The translations under genes were made by a program, and so were the position numbers. DNA of 64,000 nt, taken from the NCBI RefSeq assembly GCF_009914315.1, contig NZ_CP042596.1, forward strand, positions 3,348,001 through 3,412,000. The letters are read 5' to 3'. The notes beneath the pieces were generated by a model that ran no database searches, was not told the origin of the DNA, and saw only the letters and a list, made by a program, of their open reading frames with translations. Shown piece by piece: positions 52,277 to 61,250 of the stretch. The stretch's first letter is position 1. Each line of letters opens with the position of its first letter. Source of the DNA: Granulicella sp. WH15. GTDB lineage: Bacteria > Acidobacteriota > Terriglobia > Terriglobales > Acidobacteriaceae.

Positions 52277-52770
52277 TACTTCGAGCGCACCGCGATCACT
52301 TCGATCTCCACCAGCCCCCACGGCACCACCAGCGCCGCCACCTGCATCGCGCTGCGTGCGGGTTTATTGGGCTGCTCCTTCGTCCCGAAGAACTGGGTGT
52401 AGGCCGCCTGAAGACCGGCGAAGTCGAGCTGGTTGCCCTTGGCCGGATCGGCCGCAAGGAAGACCGTCATCTTCACCACGTCCTTCATATCGAGCCCCTG
52501 GCTCTTCAGCAGCGCCTTGATCTTCGTCAACGCCGAAAACGCCTGCGTCTTCGTATCGCCATAGACCGCCGGAGTTCCCTTGGCCGCATCAGCCGGAGTC
52601 ACCGGATCGGCCAACTGGCCGCTGCAATAGAGCGTATCCCCCGCCCACACCGCGTCGGCGATCACCTTGCCCTCGGGCTGAATATGCTTCACCGTCACGC
52701 CCTGCGCCCGCGTCGCCAGCGGCATTGCCAACATCGCCGCCGCCATCACTGCCATGCCCAGCTTCTTCAT
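52276..52770 (-). CDS. Exported RidA/YjgF-family imine deaminase-like protein
   Basis: 164 residues, longer than the 125-130 of cytoplasmic RidA because of a signal peptide (about 1-23, cut after TRAQ). Core features: VWAGDTLYCSGQLADP near 42-57, the helix with VVKMTVFLAAD, and PARSAMQVAALVVPWGLVEIEVIAV at the C-terminus containing the conserved R that binds the imine carboxylate and the E of RidA enzymes. RidA hydrolyses reactive enamines and imines made from amino acids. Twenty bases upstream is a flavin amine oxidase, which produces imines, so the pair likely acts in sequence in the periplasm. Confidence 0.85.
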   Translation of the reverse strand: MKKLGMAVMAAAMLAMPLATRAQGVTVKHIQPEGKVIADAVWAGDTLYCSGQLADPVTPADAAKGTPAVYGDTKTQAFSALTKIKALLKSQGLDMKDVVKMTVFLAADPAKGNQLDFAGLQAAYTQFFGTKEQPNKPARSAMQVAALVVPWGLVEIEVIAVRSK

Positions 52771-52790
52771 CGCACTCTCCCTTGTAAGCT

Positions 52791-54443
52791 CTAAGCCGAA
52801 ACCACCGACGAAGCCGCCACAGCCACCTTCGCCGACTTCACGCGCTCGCCCATCATCTTGATCGCGCGCAATGAGCTCTCCGCCGCGCCCTCCTGCCAGC
52901 CCACCCAGTGGCTCACATGATCGCCCACAAAATAGATCGGCCCATCCGGCTGCAAGAGCACGTCATAGCCGGGATTATCCCCCTTCGGCGTCATCTTCGG
53001 CTTCGGCTGTCCCGGCACCGCCAGCGCCCCCGGCGCGCGATCCTGCCCCGGCCCGTACGACTGAATCCACGATCCCTCGTTGTAAGGAATCTTGCCCCAG
53101 CCCACGTAGATCGGCTTCTCCAGCTCCTTGCCGTGCCCCGGATGCAGCTTCTCAATCGAGCCGCGCGAGGCGTCGAACTTCTCCGCCACCGTCAGCTTGC
53201 CGAAGTCGGACCGCCGCTCATCCGTATAGCCCGCCACCAGCACCCCGCGCTCGGAGAACATCCTGGCCGACGGAAACCAGATCGGGCTCGGCCCCTCGCT
53301 CACAAACTCGAGCCCGCCGTAGATGTTGTAGTCCTGCTCCCAGAACCGCCGCGACTCCCACGCCACCTTGTACGCGTGCGCATAGACGCACTCGTCGATG
53401 ACCTTCTTGTACGGAGCCGAAAAATCATTCGGAATCTTCTTCAGGATCGACAGCGGCATCGCGCAGAAGCAGAACTCCGCCTCAATCGTCTTCGCCGCGC
53501 CGCCCTGCGTATAGCCGACGCGCACGCCCTTGGCCGTCTTGCGAATCTCCGTCACCGGCGAGTCGAACTTCACAATGCTCCCCAGTGACTTCGCAAACGC
53601 ATACGGAATCCGGTCCATGCCGCCCACCGGCTGGAACATCGTCGCCTGCATGTCGAACGCCTCTTCGAACAGCAGCCCATCCCAGAACGAGGCATCGAGC
53701 AGCGTGTGCATATTCATCGGCAGGCGCAGCGTTCCCGCCTCCGAGCCCGCAGCCGGTTCCACCGCATACCCGGCGCGATCCGACCCGACATACTTGCCCG
53801 TCTCATCCAGCGGCCCATACTTGGCCAGAAACTCCAGCATCCGCTGGTGATCTTCCTTGCTCAGCTCCGCGTCCAGAGCGCCCGCGTTGATGCTCTTGGT
53901 CAGCAACTCGGCCACATGGCCGCGCGTGTCGTTGATCGCCTGCCGCTGCTCCACGGGCTTGCCGCCGTTGGCCTTGTCGTTCTCGAGCAGCGTGCTGCGC
54001 GAGGTATTCACCTCGATCTCAAGCTGAACGCCCAGCTCTTTGCAGTAGTTCAAGATATGCCGGTGCACTGACGGCAGCCGCGCCGGACCGACGTTCTGGT
54101 AGTTCCCCTCGTTGAAGGTACAGGTCTGAACCGTCCCATCGGTAAACGTAATCTTATCCCCACCGCGCACCGTCCAGTTGCGTCCGCCGGGACGCGACCG
54201 CGCCTCCAGCACCGTACATTCGTAGCCCAGCTTGCGCATCTCATACGCGGCCACCAGCCCCGCGATGCCGCCGCCCAGGATCACCACCTTCACGCCCTTG
54301 CCCGAACCCGGCGCGGCCTCGATCGGCGCCACCATCTCCGCCTTTGCGGGCAACATGCCCAGCGTCTGCATCGTCAGAAAGGCGGCGCTGAATCCGCCCG
54401 CCTGTCCTACCCTGGTGATAAACTCCCGCCGCGATACGGCCAT
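52791..54443 (-). CDS. Tat-exported flavin amine oxidase
   Basis: 550 residues. Twin-arginine signal AVSRREFITRVGQAGGFS at residues 2-19. FAD-binding Rossmann motif VVILGGGIAGLVAAYEM (about 52-68) followed by VLEARSRPGGRNWTVRGG, the monoamine-oxidase/L-amino-acid-oxidase signature. At the C-terminus PIYFVGDHVSHWVGWQEGA closes the FAD site. It oxidises an amine or amino acid with O2 or another acceptor to an imine; the imine is hydrolysed to an aldehyde or keto acid plus ammonia. Stop is 20 bases before the RidA start, one operon. Substrate unknown. Confidence 0.88.
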   Translation of the reverse strand: MAVSRREFITRVGQAGGFSAAFLTMQTLGMLPAKAEMVAPIEAAPGSGKGVKVVILGGGIAGLVAAYEMRKLGYECTVLEARSRPGGRNWTVRGGDKITFTDGTVQTCTFNEGNYQNVGPARLPSVHRHILNYCKELGVQLEIEVNTSRSTLLENDKANGGKPVEQRQAINDTRGHVAELLTKSINAGALDAELSKEDHQRMLEFLAKYGPLDETGKYVGSDRAGYAVEPAAGSEAGTLRLPMNMHTLLDASFWDGLLFEEAFDMQATMFQPVGGMDRIPYAFAKSLGSIVKFDSPVTEIRKTAKGVRVGYTQGGAAKTIEAEFCFCAMPLSILKKIPNDFSAPYKKVIDECVYAHAYKVAWESRRFWEQDYNIYGGLEFVSEGPSPIWFPSARMFSERGVLVAGYTDERRSDFGKLTVAEKFDASRGSIEKLHPGHGKELEKPIYVGWGKIPYNEGSWIQSYGPGQDRAPGALAVPGQPKPKMTPKGDNPGYDVLLQPDGPIYFVGDHVSHWVGWQEGAAESSLRAIKMMGERVKSAKVAVAASSVVSA

Positions 54444-54628
54444 AGTGACAGATCTCCCTCAACAAAAAGTACAAGATAAGAAACAGGTGCCGGTTGCCAA
54501 TGCTGCATCGCGTGGAAGCAGATGGGTGAAGTTTGGGATTGATGAGATTTACTCTAACGTAAACAGGCGGCCAATAACCGCTAAATCGCTTCTGCATGAG
54601 CGAGGCCCCGAGGTTGTACCCTCGAAGC

Positions 54629-55636
54629 ATGACCAAGCCACCCGGCGAGCTTGACCTTATCCGCCAGATTCAGTCCGGGACACGGCCCTCCGTGCGCGTG
54701 CCCCTGGGGATCGGCGACGACTGCGCGATTCTGCGCCCGCCACCGAGGCACGACGTGCTGGTCACGACGGACTTTACCCTCGAGGGACGACACTTCCGCC
54801 GCGACACGCACTCTCCGGAATCCGCCGGGCACCGCACTTTGGCACGCGGACTCTCCGACCTGGCCGCGATGGGCGCGACCCCGCTGGCAGCCTTCCTGTC
54901 GCTCGCTCTGCCCCGAGAGCTGCTCTCCACCGCCTCTGGCCGCACATGGTTCGCACGCTATTTAGCGGGTCTGCAGACGCTCGCCGCAACACACGGAGTC
55001 ACACTGGCCGGAGGCGATACGTCCCAGTCACCCTCGCCCCACATCCTTGCCGATATCGTGCTCACCGGCACCGCGCCGCGCGGACGGGCGCTGCGGCGAT
55101 CCACCGCGCAGGCGGGCGACAACCTCTATGTCACCGGCTCATTGGGCGGCGCGGCAGCCGAACTGGAGCGCCTCTTCGCCCATCCACCACAGCGCAAACC
55201 CACCTCGGGTGATCACCCGCAACTCTTTCCCGCGCCTCGGCTGGCCATGGGGCAGGCGTTGCTGCGGCGTCGGCTAGCGACCGCGTGCATGGACCTCTCC
55301 GACGGTCTCTCCACCGACCTGACGCATCTTTGCGAGGCCTCCGGCATCCGCGCCGAGATTCTCGCAACGGCGCTCCCCATGCATCCACAAGCAACGATAG
55401 AGCAGGCCCTCAACGGCGGCGAAGACTACGAGCTACTCTTCACAGCCTCTTCAACGACGCGTGTTCCCAGAAAGATCGCAGGCATCTCGATAACGCGGAT
55501 CGGCAGAGTGTTACCTGTTCTCGCAAACACCCCACGCATCACACTGATTGATCAAACAGGAAAGCCGACCGCGGTGGCCGCAGCAGGCTGGCAGCACCTG
55601 GCCGAGATTCCTCCCCAGGCAAAGAGCAAGACGTAA
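54629..55636 (+). CDS. thiL: Thiamine-monophosphate kinase
   Basis: 335 residues from the ATG at 54629, which matches the family N-terminus (GELDLIRQIQ); ATG at 54596 is in frame. ThiL phosphorylates thiamine monophosphate to the active diphosphate. Hallmarks: VPLGIGDDCAILRPP (Mg/ATP-binding aspartates, about 25-39), VTTDFTLEGRHFRRD, LSDLAAMGATPLAAFLSLA, GGDTSQSP, CMDLSDGLSTDL and GGEDYELLFT. All active-site aspartates are present. It stands alone here, not with other thiamine genes. Confidence 0.93.
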   Translation: MTKPPGELDLIRQIQSGTRPSVRVPLGIGDDCAILRPPPRHDVLVTTDFTLEGRHFRRDTHSPESAGHRTLARGLSDLAAMGATPLAAFLSLALPRELLSTASGRTWFARYLAGLQTLAATHGVTLAGGDTSQSPSPHILADIVLTGTAPRGRALRRSTAQAGDNLYVTGSLGGAAAELERLFAHPPQRKPTSGDHPQLFPAPRLAMGQALLRRRLATACMDLSDGLSTDLTHLCEASGIRAEILATALPMHPQATIEQALNGGEDYELLFTASSTTRVPRKIAGISITRIGRVLPVLANTPRITLIDQTGKPTAVAAAGWQHLAEIPPQAKSKT

Positions 55637-55972
55637 CGGAGATAAAAGGGAAGCCTTAGGTCGAGTTGCCCCATCCGTAACACCAAGTACCCCCACGAAG
55701 CCTGGCTCTGGCACGCAACCCAAAACACCCGACACAAAAGAACTTTTGCCGTTGCCTGTTCTTTTGGTTGTCATTCAGGAGCGAAGCGGAGGAATCTGCT
55801 TCTGTCTTTGTTGTTGCTTTTGCTTCTGGGGTAGGTCCGGGCTTTGGCCCGGACATCAAAACCAGCCACAGAAGCGGGCTTTAGCCCCCGAGGTATGCTT
55901 TCTTCTCCTACCCCAGAGCGCCCGAGTAAACCCCATGCCTCAAACTCGAGGCATGGGGCACCCGCATCCAGA
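55637..55972. other. Spacer between converging thiL and glyS
   Basis: About 335 bases, nearly half of which is the third copy of repeat family A. The rest contains no gene; frames crossing it translate the repeat. Confidence 0.7.
55754..55905. repeat. Long interspersed repeat (family A), copy 3
   Basis: Nearly identical to the copy at 38793-38944, some 17 kb away, with a few substitutions (for example CTTTTGG for TTCTTGG). Confidence 0.9.
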
Positions 55973-58060
55973 TCAACCGGCGACAACGATCTCCGAGAAG
56001 TCAGCAATGCCCGAAAAATCCCCCAGCACCTTGCTGAGCAGCGCCAGACGGTTGGCCCGCACCGACTCATCCGGAGCCATCACCATAACTGCGTCGAAGA
56101 AGGCGTCAACCTGTGGCCGCAGCGTGGCGATGGCCTCAAGCGCCGTGATGTACTTCCCTTCACTCCGCAGCGTGGAGACCTGCGCCGCCAGCGCCTCAGA
56201 GCGAGTGGACAGCTCACGCTCCGAAGGCTCGACCAGCAGCTCCGCCGAGACCGAAGCCCCCGCAGCAACGCCCTTCTCCGAAGCCTGAGCAAGGATATTC
56301 TTCATCCGCTTGAACGCCGCCGAGACCGCCGTAAAGTCGTCCGAGCCACGCACCGCCGTAACGGCCTCGGCACGAGCCACGGCGTCACGCACATCGTCCC
56401 CACCGACGGCGAGCACAGCCTTCACCACATCGTAAGACTGCCCCTTGGCCTCGCGCAGATAGAACTCCAGCCGCTCGCCAAAGAAGCTCAGCATCTTGCC
56501 GTCAGCCGCTCCCGCAGCCTCGGCAATCTCGCTCAACGATAGCGGAACCGCACTCTCTGCCAGCGTCTTCACGATGCCGTTCGCAGCGCGACGCAGCGCA
56601 AAAGGGTCTTTCGATCCAGTAGGCTCAAGCCCCAGGCCGAACATGCCCGCGATGGTGTCAGCCTTGTCCGCGATGGCCAGCAACTGGCCCTCAGCAGTAC
56701 GGGCGATGGAATCGTCCATCGACTCTGGCTTGTATTGATCGTAGATCGCATCGGCGGCCTTCGCTTGTTTCAAGCCCTGGGCACGCGCGTAAAGACCACC
56801 AATAATCCCCTGAAGCTCAGTAAATTCCTTTACTAGCTCAGTGGTTAGATCAGTTTTCGCCAATCTGGCAGCGTCATATAACGCGTTATGATCTACTTCA
56901 AATCCATCATTAGCGGCACGATCAGCCAAGCGTCTGCAAAGCTCGAACACGCGTTCGCTCTTCTTCGCATAGCTGCCGAGATCCTTCTGGAAGGTGACGT
57001 TCTCAAGCAGCGCCACCCGCTCCACCAGCGGCACGCGCTGGTCGAACTCCCAGAAGAACCGGGCATCGTTGAACCGCGCCCGCAGCACGCGCTCGTTGCC
57101 GTGCCGGATCACCGCCGTCCCGGCCTCATCGGCCACCGTGTTGAGCACCGCCAGGAAGTACGGCGCCAGCTTGCCCGACGCATCATCCACCGCAAAGTAG
57201 TTCTGGTGATCGCGCATCACGGTCACCAGCACCTCCTCGGGCAGCGCCAGGAACTCCGGGTCGAAGCTGCCCAGCAGCACCGACGGCCACTCCGTCAGGT
57301 GGGTCATCTTGTCCACCAGCGCGTGGTCCTCGCGCCACCGCATACCGTCCACCGTCCGGCAAACTTTGTCCAGTGCCTTGCGGATCGTCTGCCGCCGCTT
57401 CTCCACGTCCACCGCCACCGACGCGCCTTCAAGCACTCCCTCATACGAGTCCGCCGAGGTAAGCTTGATGGCCTCATCGCCGAAGAGCACGCGATGCCCA
57501 AAGGTCACATCCGCAGCCTCGTAGCCCGCGAAGGAGACCGGCACGACCTCATCGCCCAGCAACGCCACCATCCAGCGCACGGGCCGCACAAACCGCTCCG
57601 GCTTGCCCAGCCGCCAGTACATATTCTTGGCCCAGTAGATGCCGAGCAGCTCCTTCGGCAGCTCCGCCATGATGACCGCGCGGGCGTCCTGACCGGGCTT
57701 CACCGCGGTCGCCGCCAGGTACTCGCCCTTGGGCGTGGTCACGGTCTTCAGCTCCTCGACCGCAACGCCAGCCTTCTTCGCAAAGGCCACCGCAGCGGGC
57801 GTAGGCACGCCGTCCTTGTAGGCGATCTTCACCGCCGGTCCCGTCAACTCCTCGGCCAGCTCCGGCTGCTGCAAGAGCACGCCGCGCACGCGCACAGCCA
57901 GCCGCCGTGGCGTGGAGAAGCTCTCACCAGCCGCACCCGGCGCAACCAGCCGCTCCCGCTCCAGCATCGCGACCACGCGCCGCTCCAGCTCCGCCTGGGC
58001 CGCAGCGATCATCCGCGCAGGCACTTCTTCGAGTCCGATCTCAAACAGAAAATCCGCCAT
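55973..58060 (-). CDS. glyS: Glycyl-tRNA synthetase beta subunit
   Basis: 695 residues from the ATG at 58060 (MADFLFEIGLEEVPARMI, the canonical start; GAGGTGT upstream). The beta subunit of the tetrameric bacterial glycyl-tRNA synthetase binds and positions tRNA(Gly). Conserved pieces: STPRRLAVRV, WPSVLLGSFDPEFLALP, HD-like region with ARLAKTDLTTELVKEFTELQG, IADKADTIAGMFGLGLEPTGSKDPFALRRAA, and a C-terminal anticodon-binding helical domain. Length is normal for the family. It lies 33 bases downstream of glyQ on the same strand. Confidence 0.95.
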   Translation of the reverse strand: MADFLFEIGLEEVPARMIAAAQAELERRVVAMLERERLVAPGAAGESFSTPRRLAVRVRGVLLQQPELAEELTGPAVKIAYKDGVPTPAAVAFAKKAGVAVEELKTVTTPKGEYLAATAVKPGQDARAVIMAELPKELLGIYWAKNMYWRLGKPERFVRPVRWMVALLGDEVVPVSFAGYEAADVTFGHRVLFGDEAIKLTSADSYEGVLEGASVAVDVEKRRQTIRKALDKVCRTVDGMRWREDHALVDKMTHLTEWPSVLLGSFDPEFLALPEEVLVTVMRDHQNYFAVDDASGKLAPYFLAVLNTVADEAGTAVIRHGNERVLRARFNDARFFWEFDQRVPLVERVALLENVTFQKDLGSYAKKSERVFELCRRLADRAANDGFEVDHNALYDAARLAKTDLTTELVKEFTELQGIIGGLYARAQGLKQAKAADAIYDQYKPESMDDSIARTAEGQLLAIADKADTIAGMFGLGLEPTGSKDPFALRRAANGIVKTLAESAVPLSLSEIAEAAGAADGKMLSFFGERLEFYLREAKGQSYDVVKAVLAVGGDDVRDAVARAEAVTAVRGSDDFTAVSAAFKRMKNILAQASEKGVAAGASVSAELLVEPSERELSTRSEALAAQVSTLRSEGKYITALEAIATLRPQVDAFFDAVMVMAPDESVRANRLALLSKVLGDFSGIADFSEIVVAG

Positions 58061-58093
58061 ACACCTCATCCAATCTCAAAAACCGTAAGCCTG

Positions 58094-59056
58094 TTAGCCG
58101 ACCAGCTCCATCGGAGCCGGGCTTACCAGCGCACCCTGCGCCGCGTAGACCTTCGCCACTCCAACGATCAGCGCCCGAATCCGCGCCATCACGCCCACGC
58201 GCTCGGTCACCGAGATCGCGCCGCGCGCATCGAGCAGGTTGAAGAGCTGCGAGCACTTGAGCGCCAGCTCATACGCGCCCAGCGTGGGGAAGCGCTTCAA
58301 CGTCAGCGCGTCCATCTCCTCGAACCCCTTGGCCCGTTCGAGCAACCCCAGGCACTCGGCCTCGTACAGCTCAAAGTGCTTCCACAGCGAGCTGACATCG
58401 GCGTAGTCGAACCCGAAGGCGGAGAACTGCTCCTCCTCGGCCAGACGCATCTCGCCGTAGGTCACCTCACGGCCAGTGTCCGGCTCGACGGCCCACACGA
58501 TGTCGTAGATCGAGTCCACATCCTGCAAGAAGCCCGCGATGCGCTCGAGGCCGTAGGTAATCTCGCCCGAGATCGGGTCGAGGTCCATGCCGCCGCACTG
58601 CTGGAAGTAGGTGAACTGCGTGATCTCGAGTCCGTCGAGCATCACCTGCCAGCCGACGCCCCAGGCGCCGCCAACGGGCCACTCCCAATTGTCCTCTTCG
58701 AACTTGATGTCGTGCTCTTTGAGGTCGATCCCGATGGCCTCGAGCGACTCGAGGTACATCTCCTGGATACGCACCGGTGGCGGCTTCAGGATGACCTGAA
58801 ACTGGGTGTGGCGGAAGAGCCGGTTGGGGTTCTCGCCATAGCGCCCGTCGGCCGGGCGGCGCGAGGGCTGCGCATAGGCGATGCGGACCGGCTTCGGCCC
58901 GAGCACGCGCAGGAACGTGTCCGGCGACATGGTGCCGGCCCCGACCTCGACGTCATACGGCTGCTGCAAAACACATCCGCGCTCGGCCCAGAACCGCTGC
59001 AGGGTAAACAACAGTTCCTGAAAAGTGAGCGCCTTCTTTCCTGCCTTGGAGACCAT
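58094..59056 (-). CDS. glyQ: Glycyl-tRNA synthetase alpha subunit
   Basis: 320 residues, normal length. The alpha subunit carries the class II catalytic core that forms glycyl-adenylate. Seen: [25 protein letters not shown] at the N-terminus, [38 protein letters not shown] region ([20 protein letters not shown]), [19 protein letters not shown] and [13 protein letters not shown]. Upstream of glyS in the usual order. No strong ribosome site is visible before the ATG at 59056. Confidence 0.95.
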   Translation of the reverse strand: MVSKAGKKALTFQELLFTLQRFWAERGCVLQQPYDVEVGAGTMSPDTFLRVLGPKPVRIAYAQPSRRPADGRYGENPNRLFRHTQFQVILKPPPVRIQEMYLESLEAIGIDLKEHDIKFEEDNWEWPVGGAWGVGWQVMLDGLEITQFTYFQQCGGMDLDPISGEITYGLERIAGFLQDVDSIYDIVWAVEPDTGREVTYGEMRLAEEEQFSAFGFDYADVSSLWKHFELYEAECLGLLERAKGFEEMDALTLKRFPTLGAYELALKCSQLFNLLDARGAISVTERVGVMARIRALIVGVAKVYAAQGALVSPAPMELVG

Positions 59057-59097
59057 CAGAAGATTCTAAACGGCTCTAGACTTCAACGCTCGCCCCA

Positions 59098-59127
59098 TTA
59101 AGGGCATGGCTGAAGCCGTGCCCTTAA
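59098..59127. repeat. GC hairpin repeat (family D), copy 3
   Basis: TTAAGGGCATGGCT and AGCCGTGCCCTTAA form a 30-base palindrome with a single mismatch, between glyQ's start and recO's stop. It probably also serves as terminator for the minus-strand recO gene. Confidence 0.85.
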
Positions 59128-59138
59128 TCCGGTCTCCC

Positions 59139-59861
59139 TTACAGCGCCCGAGCACACACCAGACGTCGCTCCAGATGTCGCTCCAGCATGGCCACGGCGA
59201 AGCGTCGCAGCTCCCCCACACGCGGCCAGCTCTCAGTAGCCAGCTCCTTCACCGTGCCGCGAAAGATCCTGCGCGCGTCGTCCACCGCCCCGGCCGAAAG
59301 CCCCACCGCTCCGTTGCGGCGGTCGTCCGCGCAGGTCACCCCGTCGCTCGTGGGCGAGTAAAAGACCGTGCCGCCGCGCAGGTCCAGCCCGCAGAGACTA
59401 CAGTGGCCCAGCTCCGGCATCCAGCCCATCAGCCGGATCATCCACAGGCAGAAGTAGGTTACCGGCAACGCCACCGAGCCAACACGAATCTCCTCCAGAA
59501 CCGCCAGAGCGAGCCGGAAGACGGCATCCTCGGCGGCCTGCTCGGGCAGAGCCTCCTCGATCACCTCGGCCACCAGTTGCAAGCCAGCCGTGCGGTAGTA
59601 GTCGATGGCTCCCGTCAGCGGCGAACTCAGAATCTCGAAGGAGTCCAGCCGCATCAGCTCCTGCTTCGGCTTTTCGACGTAGTGGGCGCGGACGTACGTC
59701 ATAGGCTCGAGCGCCCCACCAAAGCGCCTGCGGCTGCGCATGGCATGGCGCGCCACGCCCTTCACCCGCCCCTGCTCGCGCGTAAACAGGCTCACCAGCA
59801 GGTCGGCCTCGTGGAAGGGCCAACTCCGCAGTACGATCGCCTCGCCGGTGTGCTGAATCAT
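59139..59861 (-). CDS. recO: DNA repair protein RecO
   Basis: 240 residues from the ATG at 59861 (MIQHTGEAIVLRSWPFHEAD, the family start; the open frame upstream crosses a hairpin). RecO anneals ssDNA and loads RecA with RecR. N-terminal OB fold about 1-80 with GRVKGVARHAMRSRRRFGGAL, then a helical domain with a partial zinc motif CSLCG near 160; a full four-cysteine site is not present. Context: follows the ferredoxin gene after a terminator. Confidence 0.92.
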   Translation of the reverse strand: MIQHTGEAIVLRSWPFHEADLLVSLFTREQGRVKGVARHAMRSRRRFGGALEPMTYVRAHYVEKPKQELMRLDSFEILSSPLTGAIDYYRTAGLQLVAEVIEEALPEQAAEDAVFRLALAVLEEIRVGSVALPVTYFCLWMIRLMGWMPELGHCSLCGLDLRGGTVFYSPTSDGVTCADDRRNGAVGLSAGAVDDARRIFRGTVKELATESWPRVGELRRFAVAMLERHLERRLVCARAL

Positions 59862-59894
59862 CGTATCCCGATCATCTTTTTTGTCCCAAAGCAA

Positions 59895-59922
59895 AGCGCG
59901 CGGCCGATGAGGGCCGCGCGCT
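59895..59922 (-). terminator. Terminator of the ferredoxin gene
   Basis: AGCGCGCGGCC (59895-59905) and GGCCGCGCGCT (59912-59922) form a perfect 11-bp stem; on the minus strand it is followed by a T-containing stretch before recO. Confidence 0.85.
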
Positions 59923-59938
59923 GCTGAATCTCGAAGGA

Positions 59939-60199
59939 CTAACGGCCGAAGTGCGCCGCGTTCTTCTCCTGGAAGGCAGCCCACTTCTCGGGCAGATCGT
60001 CAGCGGCATAGATTGCCGAAACCGGGCAAACCGGCACGCACGCGCCACAGTCGATGCACTCGACCGGATCGATGAACAACTGGTCCGCATCGCCGTGGGC
60101 ACCCTCATCCTTCTTGGGGTGGATGCAGTCCACCGGGCAGGCATCCACGCAAGCCGTATCCTTGGTCCCGATGCAGGGTTCCGCAATCACATAAGCCAT
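59939..60199 (-). CDS. Ferredoxin with two Fe-S clusters (7Fe/8Fe type)
   Basis: 86 residues from the ATG at 60199, with GGAG upstream. First cluster motif C-x7-C-x3-CP-x2-C in CIGTKDTACVDACPVDC; second CIDCGACVPVCP. The seven-residue gap in the first motif is the pattern of [3Fe-4S][4Fe-4S] ferredoxins (FdxA type), with a [4Fe-4S] as second cluster. A small soluble electron carrier of the cytoplasm; partner enzymes are not in the window. Confidence 0.93.
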   Translation of the reverse strand: MAYVIAEPCIGTKDTACVDACPVDCIHPKKDEGAHGDADQLFIDPVECIDCGACVPVCPVSAIYAADDLPEKWAAFQEKNAAHFGR

Positions 60200-60338
60200 T
60201 TCCAAACTCTCCTTAAAATTCGCCGACTTAAGCCGTCAGAAAAATTCGCTGACTTTCTGTCGTTAGATCCTGATTCTACCAGCACAGGACGGCCTTACCG
60301 CAAATGGAACCCAGCCACGAAATACGACTATTTCGGGC

Positions 60339-61250
60339 CTATTTCGCGGCTTCGCGCCTCGCCTTGAACTCCGCGGCGCTCGGAATCGCGCTCATCGAGC
60401 GGCCCGCGAACATATCCGCGAACAACTCCTTCAGCTCCTCGTGGATCAGCCCGTTCGTCGCCAGGATCTCGCGGCTGTCCAGCGTGAACTTGCCTCCATC
60501 GAAGTGCGTGATCGTGCCCCCTGCCTCTTCCACCAGCAGGTATCCGGCCGAGGTGTCCCACGGGTTCAGCCCGAACTCCCAGTATCCGTCTAGCCGCCCA
60601 CAGGCTACGTAGGCCAGGTCCAGTGCGGCCGATCCTGCCCGGCGCACACCGTGCGAGCGTAGCGTGATCTCCTGGTAGAAGTGGATATTCGGGCTCTCGT
60701 GCCGCTTCTTCGAGGGGAACCCGGTGGCCGTCAGCGCCTCTTGCAGCATCCTCGTCTTCGAGACGGCGATGCGGCGGCCGTTCAGCCACGCGCCCTTGCC
60801 CCGCTCGGCCTGGAACATCTCGTCCCGCAGAGGATCGTAGATGACCCCCGCGGCCATCTCGCCGTCCTCATCCGGCTTCGTACCGGCGGGCCGCTGCTCC
60901 AGCCCCAGCACCACGCAGAAGGCCGGGAAACCGTGGGCAAAGTTCGTCGTGCCGTCCAGCGGGTCCACGTACCAGCGAAACTCTCCGTCGAGCCGCTCGC
61001 GAGTGCCCTCTTCGCCGTAGATGCCGTGCCCCGGAAACGCCGCCGCCAGCCGCTCCATGATGAGCTTCTCGCTGGTACGGTCGGCCACCGTCACCAGATC
61101 GACATCGCCCTTATACTCGGTCTCGACGCCCTTCTCGTAGAACCCGCGCAACAGCGCCCCAGCCTCGCGCGCGATCTCCGCCGCCACCCCTGCGTACTCG
61201 AAGTTCTCCACTTGTCCCCCTGGTGCTTCTAAATCACTTCCCATTCGCAT
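60339..61250 (-). CDS. Inositol-monophosphatase-family phosphatase (SuhB-like)
   Basis: 303 residues (ATG at 61250, or 61244). Lithium-sensitive phosphatase fold: Mg-binding E in YGEEGTRE (about 77-84), DPLDGTTNFAHGFP (about 95-108) and WDTSAGYLLVEEAGG (about 231-245). It hydrolyses inositol-1-phosphate or related phosphates (also histidinol-phosphate or 3'-phosphoadenosine-5'-phosphate in relatives). The start overlaps the end of the VWFA gene by 17 bases, so translation is coupled. Confidence 0.9.
   Translation of the reverse strand: MRMGSDLEAPGGQVENFEYAGVAAEIAREAGALLRGFYEKGVETEYKGDVDLVTVADRTSEKLIMERLAAAFPGHGIYGEEGTRERLDGEFRWYVDPLDGTTNFAHGFPAFCVVLGLEQRPAGTKPDEDGEMAAGVIYDPLRDEMFQAERGKGAWLNGRRIAVSKTRMLQEALTATGFPSKKRHESPNIHFYQEITLRSHGVRRAGSAALDLAYVACGRLDGYWEFGLNPWDTSAGYLLVEEAGGTITHFDGGKFTLDSREILATNGLIHEELKELFADMFAGRSMSAIPSAAEFKARREAAK

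Noticed and set aside
55548..56288. Plus-strand frame of 246 codons containing VVIQERSGGICF
   Set aside because: It is a translation of interspersed repeat family A running into the 3' end of glyS on the other strand.
56888..59101. Open frame of 737 codons on the plus strand over glyS/glyQ
   Set aside because: It is antisense to two certain genes, has an Arg/His/Pro/Leu-rich make-up typical of shadow frames in GC-rich DNA, and no family motifs.
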